Source: Vulcanimicrobiia bacterium (lineage in GTDB: Bacteria; Vulcanimicrobiota; Vulcanimicrobiia; Vulcanimicrobiales; Vulcanimicrobiaceae). Taken from it: a stretch of DNA of 53,843 bases. Location of the stretch: contig JAMXLK010000049.1 in assembly GCA_024281075.1 (NCBI GenBank), positions 1-53,843 on the forward strand. The letters run 5' to 3'. This document shows positions 43,403-48,881 of the stretch, one piece after another. A model generated the notes under the pieces. The model saw nothing but the letters and a program-made list of their open reading frames with translations, had not been told where the DNA came from and searched no databases. Each line of letters starts with the position of its first letter. Position 1 is the stretch's first letter. A program made the translations under genes and the position numbers.

Positions 43403-44686
43403 TCACTCGTAGACGCCGCGTAGATACCAGTGCGCGCCTTGATGGTAAATGCGCGCGAAGGTTCCATCTTCGAGCACGACGTCGTACTCATCGCGTTCCT
43501 CGACGGAGCCTGTCCCGAGCGAAGTCGAGGGGCTCGGGACAGGCTCCCCGTTAGCACCGACGCGTTGCGCAATCCGCCAGGGACCGGTGCATTGACGGAC
43601 CGCTTGACGATCGACCATCGCCGGCTCGCCGCCGCGAAGCTGCACCGGCACCTCGCGCACTTCGAGCAGACGAAGCTGCGGTACTAGATCGAAACGCTTC
43701 GCTTCTTTTTCTAAGGTTGGCCGCGGCAGCTTGAATGGCTCGTAGCTAAAGCGCTCTTCGAGCCGATGCGCCTCGCGAGTTTTGGCGTGCACGACGCCGG
43801 TGCCGAGCGCCGCCTCGAGGCGCGCGATCGTCACTGCGACGCGTTGCGGATCGAGCTCGTCGGCGCAAAAGAGCGTTTGCGCTTCTCCTCCTTCTTCTAG
43901 CTCGAGTGCCTGCAGCCGCAAGCCGACGATCGGGGCATTAAAGCTCGCGCCTTCGAGCTTGGCGCGCAGCATTTCGAAGAGCGCGCGCGCGTGAGCCGTC
44001 GGCGTCGCGAGCGGCACTTCGAAATCGCAATCGCCGGCGTCTTCGAGCTCGACGGAAAGTTTTAGCCGTCCTGCGCGCTTGCCGCAACGCTCGAGATCGG
44101 TGCAAATGCGTGCGAGCAGCATGCGCAAAGCGAAAAAAACCTGCGCTTCGTCGGAGGCGCGTCCTTCACCGAAGATCGAGGCTTCGATGGCGACGGCCTG
44201 CGCGCGCGGGACGAACGGGCGCCGGTCGATGCCGCGCGCAAGCTCGTGCCAAATCGCCGCAATCGGACCGAATCGGCGCACGAAGGGACCGTGCGGCAAG
44301 CGCGCGAGATCGCCAAGCCGCTCGATGCCGAGCAATCGTAGACGATCGATAATCTCGGGCTCGATTTCGAGCAGCGTCAGCGGCAGCGGAGCGAGAAGCG
44401 CGCGTTCAGTTCCCGGCTCGCAGATCGTTCCGTCGCCGAGATAGCGGGCCGCGTATGCCGCAATTTTGTTGGAGCCCGCGCCGATACGCGTGACGCATTC
44501 AAAACGCGCCAGCGTTTCGTGCGCGTTTGTAATCTGCGCGCGTGTATCGCCGGCAATGCCGTGCATATCGAGGAAGGCTAGGCCGAGCCTAGCATCGTCA
44601 ACGAGCGGCGAGACGGCATCGAGCGCATCGAGCATCTCGTTCCAGAGCGTCTTTTCTTCAACGCGAACGTTAATGCAGAGTAACAT
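43403..44686 (-). CDS. imuB: ImuB-like Y-family polymerase homologue, N-terminally shortened
   Basis: 427 aa from the ATG at 44686 with an AAGG ribosome site; an earlier ATG at 44701 exists. ImuB and other Y-family polymerases begin with a palm strand carrying a catalytic Asp and about 80-100 residues before the SIDEAYLD-like motif. Here that lead is cut to about 35 residues and the motif reads LGLAFLDMHG, without the acidic pair. So no polymerase activity is expected, as for known ImuB, which acts as an adaptor between ImuA and the beta clamp. The rest (ERLGDLARLPHGPFVRRFGP, then LSVELEDAGDCDFEVPLATP) matches. A palindromic repeat is inserted in frame near the C-terminus (EPVPSPSTSLGTGSV). 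Confidence 0.9.
   Translation of the reverse strand: MLLCINVRVEEKTLWNEMLDALDAVSPLVDDARLGLAFLDMHGIAGDTRAQITNAHETLARFECVTRIGAGSNKIAAYAARYLGDGTICEPGTERALLAPLPLTLLEIEPEIIDRLRLLGIERLGDLARLPHGPFVRRFGPIAAIWHELARGIDRRPFVPRAQAVAIEASIFGEGRASDEAQVFFALRMLLARICTDLERCGKRAGRLKLSVELEDAGDCDFEVPLATPTAHARALFEMLRAKLEGASFNAPIVGLRLQALELEEGGEAQTLFCADELDPQRVAVTIARLEAALGTGVVHAKTREAHRLEERFSYEPFKLPRPTLEKEAKRFDLVPQLRLLEVREVPVQLRGGEPAMVDRQAVRQCTGPWRIAQRVGANGEPVPSPSTSLGTGSVEERDEYDVVLEDGTFARIYHQGAHWYLRGVYE
43505..43547. repeat. REP-like palindrome inside imuB
   Basis: A perfect 16-bp inverted repeat (GGAGCCTGTCCCGAGC and its complement) surrounds an 11-nt loop containing the core TCGAC-N3-GCTC (minus strand). It encodes an in-frame extra segment of about 15 residues in ImuB. 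Confidence 0.85.
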
Positions 44687-45377
44687 GCTTACCTTCGACA
44701 AGCTCAGGGTGACACTGGACCGTTACGAGCGTTGTGCGGCCCGCTGCCATATGCTTGTGTTTGCGCACGTCGACGCGCAACTCGAAGCCGTCCACGGTGC
44801 CCCAGAGCCCATGCCGTCCGAACATATGAATCCGCCCGAGGGTGCACTGCAAACGCACGCCGGCGACGGTGCTCAAGGCCGCACCGGCCTGCGCGGCCAC
44901 CACGATTAAGAGCACGCCGCTACGGTGCGCGAGCTGCGCGAGCCGTTCCCAAACCGCATCACGTAATGTAACGAACGGCATGAGCACGAGCCGACATATC
45001 CGGGAGCGCAAGAGTATGTCGGCCGCACGCGCCATTGCAAGCGCCTTGCGAGCTGGAACGACCAAGACGCGGTCGAGGCTCGCCCCCGCCTGGGCGAGCG
45101 CCGGCGGATAGAGACCGCCATCGTCAACGATCGCGACCAAACTGCGGCGGGTTATCTTCGCAACCAGACCGGCCGCAAGGCTCCAACGGCCGGTCTCACC
45201 TTCAAGTGTCGCCACCGTACCGGCGGGGAAACCGCCGGCAAGCAGGCTATCGAGTTGGGGGATGCCGGTGGGTACGAGCTGTTCCACCGGCAGGGCCGTG
45301 GGCTGGGCGCTCAGGCGCTCCTTGAGGCGCCGAAACGCTTCACTTTTAGGTACTTCCGCTGCCGCCAGCACCGACAT
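44670..45377 (-). CDS. imuA: ImuA-like RecA-fold protein
   Basis: 235 aa. A RecA-like fold in the SulA/ImuA manner: LVPTGIPQLDSLLAGGFPAG, then a P-loop-like TLEGETGRWSLAAGL where the usual Walker Lys is missing, and LLIVVAAQAGAALSTVAGVR. ImuA recruits the mutasome; nucleotide binding is lost or weak. The last 11 or so residues (CHPELVEGKHVTLH) come from a dispersed repeat at the imuA/imuB junction, so the original stop has probably been displaced. Its promoter contains a LexA box and its ATG is 9 nt after the -10, so the message is nearly leaderless. Confidence 0.9.
   Translation of the reverse strand: MSVLAAAEVPKSEAFRRLKERLSAQPTALPVEQLVPTGIPQLDSLLAGGFPAGTVATLEGETGRWSLAAGLVAKITRRSLVAIVDDGGLYPPALAQAGASLDRVLVVPARKALAMARAADILLRSRICRLVLMPFVTLRDAVWERLAQLAHRSGVLLIVVAAQAGAALSTVAGVRLQCTLGRIHMFGRHGLWGTVDGFELRVDVRKHKHMAAGRTTLVTVQCHPELVEGKHVTLH
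44692..44714. repeat. REP-like repeat at the imuA/imuB junction
   Basis: CCTTCGACAAGCTCAGGGTG followed by ACA. It shares the TCGAC-N3-GCTC core with the copies at 43505 and 48824. It forms the end of imuA and lies over the imuB start region. Confidence 0.75.
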
Positions 45378-45391
45378 GGGAGAACCATGCT

Positions 45392-45409
45392 ATCGAACAT
45401 ATGTTCGAT
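45392..45409. promoter_or_regulatory. LexA (Cheo-type) SOS operator
   Basis: A perfect 18-bp palindrome, ATCGAACATATGTTCGAT, contains CGAAC-N4-GTTCG, the LexA box of Bacillus and other Gram-positive and related bacteria. It lies between the -35 and -10 of the imuA operon, whose products are classic SOS proteins. LexA itself is not in the window. Confidence 0.85.
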
Positions 45410-45415
45410 TGTCAA
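45408..45415. repeat. Target-site duplication, left copy (ATTGTCAA)
   Basis: Eight bases directly before the IS left end, identical to 48199-48206. Its reverse complement contains the TTGACA -35 of the imuA promoter. Eight bp is the usual duplication of IS1595-family elements. Confidence 0.92.
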
Positions 45416-45428
45416 CGGTATAAATCAC

Positions 45429-45457
45429 TTGACACACCAAACGTTTGTGCGTATACT
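45429..45457 (+). promoter_or_regulatory. Transposase promoter built into the left inverted repeat
   Basis: TTGACA (45429-45434), 17 nt, TATACT (45452-45457), with only 6 nt to the ATG at 45464. The predicted start is at the ATG itself, so the message would be leaderless. The spacer contains the small palindrome CAAACGTTTG. Confidence 0.75.
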
Positions 45458-45463
45458 TGGAGT

Positions 45464-46408
45464 ATGAAAGCGCCCGCTACTCTCCTCGAGGCAGTAACCT
45501 ACTTTTCCGACCCCGACCGCGCCCATGAGTACGCGACCGCCATGCGGTGGCCGAGCGGTGTCGCTTGCCCCCGCTATGATTGCGGGTCGGCAGCGGTCCG
45601 TTTCGTAAAAACTCGGCGGCTTTGGGTGTGCAAGGACTGCAATCGGCAGTTTACCGCCAAGGTCGGAACCGTCTTTGAAGATTCGCCCATCCCCTTCACC
45701 AAATGGTTGCCGGCGATCTGGCTGCTCTCTGCCAATAAGAACGGTATCAGCTCCTACGAGCTAGGGAAGGCGCTCAAGGTCACGCAGCGGACCGCGTGGT
45801 TTATCCTGCACCGCATCCGCCTTGCACTCAAGGATGACGAGGCGCTTCAGCTTTCAGGTGAGGTAGAGGCTGACGAAACCTATGTTGGCGGCAAGCTGCG
45901 CCACAAGCGCCGTTACCATCAGCACGTTCCTTCGGGCATCAAGCGTATGGGGACAGCGGGCAAGGTGCCCATCCTCGGCATCCTACAGCGCGGCAAAGAC
46001 GGCAAGCCGTCTAAGGTTCGCGGCTGGGTGCTTCCTAATGCCCGCAAGAAATCAATGCTGCCGAAGCTCTATGAAACCGTTGAGCACGGGTCGCACCTGT
46101 TCACCGATAACGCCCACCATTACGCTCACGCTCACCACGACTACGTTCATTCGGTCGTGAATCACGCGAAGGAGTATGTGAGCCGCGACGGTGCCCACGT
46201 TAACAATATAGAGTGCTTCTGGTCGGTCCTAAAGCGGACTCTCGGGGGCACCTATATTGCCCCGCGACCTAAGCACCTTGAGCGGTACCTAGACGAGCAG
46301 ATTTTCCGGTTCAACACCCGCGAAGACAAGGATGGCGATCGGTTCAACAAGGCCCTTAAGGCCACAGACGGGAAGCGCCTCACCTACAAGGCCCTGGTAA
46401 GCAAGTAG
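45464..46408 (+). CDS. IS1595-family transposase
   Basis: 314 aa from the ATG at 45464, preceded by GGAG and placed 6 nt after the promoter -10. An N-terminal zinc ribbon (CPRYDCGSAAVRFVKTRRLW, then VCKDCNRQF) and a helix-turn-helix (ISSYELGKALKVTQRTAWFI) precede the ISXO2-like DDE domain. Catalytic acidic residues are seen in EVEADETYVGG, HLFTDNAHHY and NNIECFWSVLKR. The product cuts and joins the terminal repeats and gives 8-bp duplications, in agreement with the flanks. No frameshift or stop interrupts it and the ends are perfect, so the element may be active. Confidence 0.95.
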   Translation: MKAPATLLEAVTYFSDPDRAHEYATAMRWPSGVACPRYDCGSAAVRFVKTRRLWVCKDCNRQFTAKVGTVFEDSPIPFTKWLPAIWLLSANKNGISSYELGKALKVTQRTAWFILHRIRLALKDDEALQLSGEVEADETYVGGKLRHKRRYHQHVPSGIKRMGTAGKVPILGILQRGKDGKPSKVRGWVLPNARKKSMLPKLYETVEHGSHLFTDNAHHYAHAHHDYVHSVVNHAKEYVSRDGAHVNNIECFWSVLKRTLGGTYIAPRPKHLERYLDEQIFRFNTREDKDGDRFNKALKATDGKRLTYKALVSK

Positions 46409-46415
46409 CCGCTGA

Positions 46416-46444
46416 TTGCTCGCTTAGGACCGATGTGCTATAAT
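46416..46444 (+). promoter_or_regulatory. Promoter of the passenger leader
   Basis: TTGCTC (46416-46421), 17 nt, and a perfect TATAAT (46439-46444) just after the transposase stop. It would transcribe the eight-codon leader and, past the terminator, the passenger genes. Confidence 0.6.
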
Positions 46445-46463
46445 CTGGGTGGAGGGAGACAAG

Positions 46464-46490
46464 ATGACACGCGATATCAAGCCTCGCTAG
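46464..46490 (+). CDS. Eight-codon leader ORF (MTRDIKPR) inside the IS
   Basis: ATG with a GGAGGGAG ribosome site 5-6 nt upstream, then ACACGCGATATCAAGCCTCGC and a stop. It lies between a perfect -10 box and a terminator that precedes the passenger gene. Its position and shortness recall leader peptides of attenuators, though the codons show no obvious amino acid bias. Alternatively it could be the 5' part of a small RNA. Confidence 0.45.
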   Translation: MTRDIKPR

Positions 46491-46498
46491 GCCAACTC

Positions 46499-46517
46499 GG
46501 CTCAAACCTTTCGAGCC
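46499..46517 (+). other. Candidate antiterminator stem
   Basis: GGCTC at 46499-46503 and GAGCC at 46513-46517 can pair around a 9-nt loop. The right arm overlaps the first two bases of the terminator stem (46516-46519), so the two hairpins exclude each other. Confidence 0.4.
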
Positions 46518-46550
46518 CCTGCTTCGTCTGCAAGCTGGGGATTTTTATTT
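46516..46550 (+). terminator. Rho-independent terminator before the passenger genes
   Basis: CCCC-t-GCTT pairs with AAGC-t-GGGG (46516-46540), followed by ATTTTTATTT (46541-46550). It stands after the leader ORF and 27 bp before the passenger gene, in the sense direction. Confidence 0.75.
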
Positions 46551-46576
46551 GCCTCAGACCTAGCGCCTGATAGAGA

Positions 46577-47176
46577 ATGCGAAGAGGCACCCTCTGGCTC
46601 ATCTACGGCTTGGTTCTTGCGGGGTCTGGGTTGGCGATCTACGTTTTGTACGCCCAGGAACAATCTGAGTCGCCCCATCAGTATTGGCACATTGCCACAT
46701 TAGTGGGCTCTCTAATCATCGCTATTGGATGGATTGTCGCTTCGGGAAATACCGTTCGCAACGCGCAACGCCAGCACGCCATTACGATAAGCCTCGCTTA
46801 CGAGTACGATGCCAAATCCGCAGAGCGCCGTAAGACTATCAGGAGGTACCTCGCAACTGGGCGTACACAACTCATACCGAGCCAAGGATCAGATCCGCCG
46901 ATTCCGCCGTATTCAGAAGTCGCCCATGAGCTGTATGAAGCCGTAGATTACGAGTTAAACTTTATGGATTTCATAGCAAATGGGGTATTGTCCGAAACGT
47001 TAGACAATACCCTAATCAGGAACGGAATGCAGTCACAATTCTTTTACCGGTACTATCAGGCAAAGCCCTATGTCCAAGCGGTCAGGCGGCAAAACCGTCG
47101 AATTTGGTCATCATTCGTAGAGATTTGTGATGAGTGGGGTTTTGATGCGTACACACCGCCAACAGACGGTTCTTAA
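46577..47176 (+). CDS. IS passenger: DUF4760-like membrane protein
   Basis: 199 aa. Two N-terminal transmembrane helices (TLWLIYGLVLAGSGLAIYVL and HIATLVGSLIIAIGWIVASG) are followed by a cytoplasmic helical region (VRNAQRQHAITISLAYEYDA, later YELNFMDFIANGVLSETLDN and WSSFVEICDEWGFDAY). This is the layout of DUF4760 proteins, which are common in mobile and defence-related settings but have no known function. It is outside the transposase operon logic: a promoter, leader and terminator precede it. Being inside the element it should move with it. Confidence 0.72.
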   Translation: MRRGTLWLIYGLVLAGSGLAIYVLYAQEQSESPHQYWHIATLVGSLIIAIGWIVASGNTVRNAQRQHAITISLAYEYDAKSAERRKTIRRYLATGRTQLIPSQGSDPPIPPYSEVAHELYEAVDYELNFMDFIANGVLSETLDNTLIRNGMQSQFFYRYYQAKPYVQAVRRQNRRIWSSFVEICDEWGFDAYTPPTDGS

Positions 47177-47192
47177 GGTTATGGTGATATAA

Positions 47193-47351
47193 ATGCCGCG
47201 CAAACCTGAGCCAACCCCCAAGGAAAAGCTGGACGAGATGATGGCTTTTGGCAAAAAGCTGTTTGCCGTACCTAAGGAGCAGTACGACGAGCGCGAAGCA
47301 AAACGCAAGAAGCGATCTAAGGGGCCCCGCAAGAAGGCCCGTACTAGTTAA
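47193..47351 (+). CDS. IS passenger: 52-aa basic protein
   Basis: ATG to TAA, 52 codons. Strongly charged: PEPTPKEKLDEMMAFGKKLF, then a lysine/arginine-rich tail (KRKKRSKGPRKKARTS). The middle (FGKKLFAVPKEQYDEREAKR) resembles the short FVAVPK-type ORFs often found next to prophage or mobile genes. It lies 16 bp after the DUF4760-like gene. Probably binds nucleic acid or a partner protein; no certain family. Confidence 0.6.
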   Translation: MPRKPEPTPKEKLDEMMAFGKKLFAVPKEQYDEREAKRKKRSKGPRKKARTS

Positions 47352-48084
47352 AAAGCCTGAGCCGCATAAGTTCAAGGACTACAGTTTTAGCGGCGGTCCA
47401 GATGTTCCAGAGTTCAACAGCGATATTGTGGACGCCATGCCCGAACATGCCCGCAAGATCGGCGAGATCGCAGCGCATTGGAACATTGTCGAAACAACTT
47501 CCTTGGCGACGTTCATGCTATTACTTGCGGGACAAGAGGACGCCGCGTTCATCTTGTATTACGACGTTCTGAAGAAGGGCAATCGCCTTCAACGTAACGA
47601 GGCATTTAATCGAATAGCCAAGGAACGCGGAATCCCCGAAACTATCCTTAACGGCTTAGCGTTACTTAACAGCGAGATCGAAGCAGCGCGAGATGATAGG
47701 AACCTAATCGTTCATGCCATGTGGGCTAGCGTCGCTGATTTACCAGATGCCCTCCTCGCGGCACAGAACCCGGGTCAATGGATAAAGGACAATCACACTA
47801 TCCTTGCCTGGAACCTGGCCACGAAAAGAGGGGATGCTAGCGGCCCAATTATGTCTGACGTTTTGCCTCAGATCACCAAGTTTTGGATTGTTAGGCTGGG
47901 CGATCTTCAGGTCATTGAAGATCGAATTAAGGCCCTTTGCGATAGGATCACCATTTATCACAAGAAAATCGCCAGCCTTTGCTTTGCAAAGCCTGCACTA
48001 CAGCCTTGGACGAGGATTGAAAATATACGTCATCGGCTGAAAATGGCGAATCCCACCGGCAAAAGTAAAAAGCCAGCTCACTAA
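47248..48084 (+). CDS. IS passenger: HEPN-like protein, start uncertain
   Basis: The frame is open from a TTG at 47248. Codons before about 47341 overlap the 52-aa ORF and are probably not used. Clear protein begins near KKPEPHKFKDYSFSGGPDVP, but the first canonical starts after that are GTG 47428 and ATG 47437. The core (IGEIAAHWNIVETTSLATFM, LLNSEIEAARDDRNLIVHAM) is all-helical and contains RNLIVH, which fits the R-x4-H motif of HEPN ribonuclease domains seen in toxin-antitoxin and abortive infection systems. Function as an RNase is inferred from this motif alone. It is coupled to or frameshifted from the 52-aa ORF. Confidence 0.65.
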   Translation: MAKSCLPYLRSSTTSAKQNARSDLRGPARRPVLVKKPEPHKFKDYSFSGGPDVPEFNSDIVDAMPEHARKIGEIAAHWNIVETTSLATFMLLLAGQEDAAFILYYDVLKKGNRLQRNEAFNRIAKERGIPETILNGLALLNSEIEAARDDRNLIVHAMWASVADLPDALLAAQNPGQWIKDNHTILAWNLATKRGDASGPIMSDVLPQITKFWIVRLGDLQVIEDRIKALCDRITIYHKKIASLCFAKPALQPWTRIENIRHRLKMANPTGKSKKPAH

Positions 48085-48160
48085 TCAGATCGGCCGTAAG
48101 CGCCCCCTGAAGATCATCCTGATTAGCTAGACAATCGGTCGCCCTGTCGTGGGCCATGGT

Positions 48161-48178
48161 ATCGAACATCCTTTCGAT
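48161..48178. promoter_or_regulatory. LexA-box-like sequence inside the IS right end
   Basis: ATCGAACATCCTTTCGAT matches the imuA operator palindrome at 15 of 18 positions. On the minus strand TTGACA from the terminal repeat, 18 nt and TACCAT frame it like the imuA promoter. Repressor binding is doubtful because one half-site is GAAAG rather than GAAC. Confidence 0.45.
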
Positions 48179-48198
48179 GTGTCAAGTGATTTATACCG

Positions 48199-48206
48199 AT
48201 TGTCAA
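48199..48206. repeat. Target-site duplication, right copy (ATTGTCAA)
   Basis: Directly after the IS right end, identical to 45408-45415. It joins a GGCGC-TACT-GCGCC hairpin that lies behind the cupin gene at 48226. Confidence 0.92.
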
Positions 48207-48225
48207 GGCGCTACTGCGCCGTTCT

Positions 48226-48789
48226 TTAGGTCGTGGGGGAGAAAGCCAGGCGCCGGTTCTCTTCCTCAAAAATCTGCGCGATGCGGTACGGATCGCAGGG
48301 GCGCTCGAGCAACGACTCAGGGTCCCACTCGCTACGGTTCGCGTTGAAGAAATCGCCGCCGTAAACGTGGATCGCGCCGGTGAGCCGGTCGATCGGATTG
48401 GTGACCGAATGAATCATGTCGCGGCCGAGCGGCACAGTGTCCTTATCGCGCAACGATTTTGCACCCGCCGCCTCGACGCGATTTGAAGCGTCCGGCAGAC
48501 GGCGCCAAAATATATTGTCTTCGCGTCCGGAGTAGATGCCGATGACGGCCCACATATCGTGGTTATGCGGAAAAATGGTCATCTTCGGCGCCCAGATCAC
48601 GTTGAGAATCGTCAATTCCGGCGACTGATAGAGGCGCTGGAGTTGGCCACGGTCGGGCTCGCCGAGCGCTTTGAGCACCGCCGACGGTTCGCTTACCGCG
48701 CGGGCGACAACCTCACGAATCGCCGCCGAGGAGCGGTCTCGCCCGAGTGCCTCGCGGCAGTCGGCAATGAATTGGTCGAGGTCGAACAT
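48226..48789 (-). CDS. Cysteine dioxygenase-like cupin protein
   Basis: 187 aa. The core PHNHDMWAVIGIYSGREDNI with FWRR is the metal-binding strand pair of cysteine dioxygenase-type cupins (HxH), and MIHSVTNPIDRLTGAIHVYG carries the later His. The N-terminus is helical (FIADCREALGRDRSSAAIRE). Family members oxidise thiols such as cysteine or 3-mercaptopropionate with iron and oxygen; the substrate cannot be told from sequence. It sits just before the imuA promoter on the same strand, so before the IS arrived its terminator region abutted that promoter. Confidence 0.8.
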   Translation of the reverse strand: MFDLDQFIADCREALGRDRSSAAIREVVARAVSEPSAVLKALGEPDRGQLQRLYQSPELTILNVIWAPKMTIFPHNHDMWAVIGIYSGREDNIFWRRLPDASNRVEAAGAKSLRDKDTVPLGRDMIHSVTNPIDRLTGAIHVYGGDFFNANRSEWDPESLLERPCDPYRIAQIFEEENRRLAFSPTT

Positions 48790-48823
48790 GGCTCTCCCTT
48801 CGACCAGTTGCTTTGGCGGGTCG

Positions 48824-48881
48824 CCCTTCGACTCCGCTCAGCCCTTCGAGACGCGCCGCTATGCGGCGCTTCTCAGGATGA
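48824..48881. repeat. REP-like repeat between the cupin and GST genes
   Basis: CCCTTCGACTCCGCTCAG (48824-48841) is followed by CCCTTCGAG and a hairpin (GCGCCGC/GCGGCGC at 48853-48859 and 48863-48869) and TTCTCAGGATGA. Same TCGAC-N3-GCTC core as at 43505 and 44692. It overlaps the 3' end of the GST gene (stop at 48873). Confidence 0.7.

Larger units (their letters stand above)
45387..45415 (-). promoter_or_regulatory. SOS promoter of imuA-imuB-dnaE2
   Basis: On the minus strand TTGACA (45410-45415), a 17-nt spacer and TAGCAT (45387-45392) form a strong sigma-70-type promoter. The ATG of imuA is 9 nt beyond the -10, so the leader is about 2-3 nt. The whole spacer is occupied by the LexA-box palindrome, so repressor binding would block polymerase. 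The -35 lies in the target duplication of the adjacent IS element. Confidence 0.8.
45416..48198 (+). mobile_element. IS1595-family insertion sequence with passenger genes
   Basis: A complete element of 2783 bp. Its ends are a 21-bp perfect inverted repeat (45416-45436 and 48178-48198; the ends start CGGTATAAATCACTTGACAC) and it is flanked by an 8-bp direct repeat. It contains an IS1595/ISXO2-type transposase, then a short leader with a terminator, a DUF4760-like membrane protein, a 52-aa basic ORF and a HEPN-like protein. The passenger part looks less GC-rich than the surrounding chromosome. Both terminal repeats contain TTGACA pointing inward; at the left it is the transposase promoter. It is inserted directly behind the imuA -35. 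Passenger genes are known in some IS1595 members. Confidence 0.92.

Noticed and set aside
47948-48169. Minus-strand 73-codon ORF at the IS right end, behind the TTGACA-N18-TACCAT promoter-like sequence
   Set aside because: It overlaps the HEPN-like gene in antisense, has no clear ribosome site and no protein features; the promoter-like sequence is reported instead.
48206-48222. GGCGC-TACT-GCGCC hairpin as a strong terminator for the cupin gene
   Set aside because: Only 5 bp of stem and no U-run on the minus strand; noted only as a weak structure beside the target duplication.
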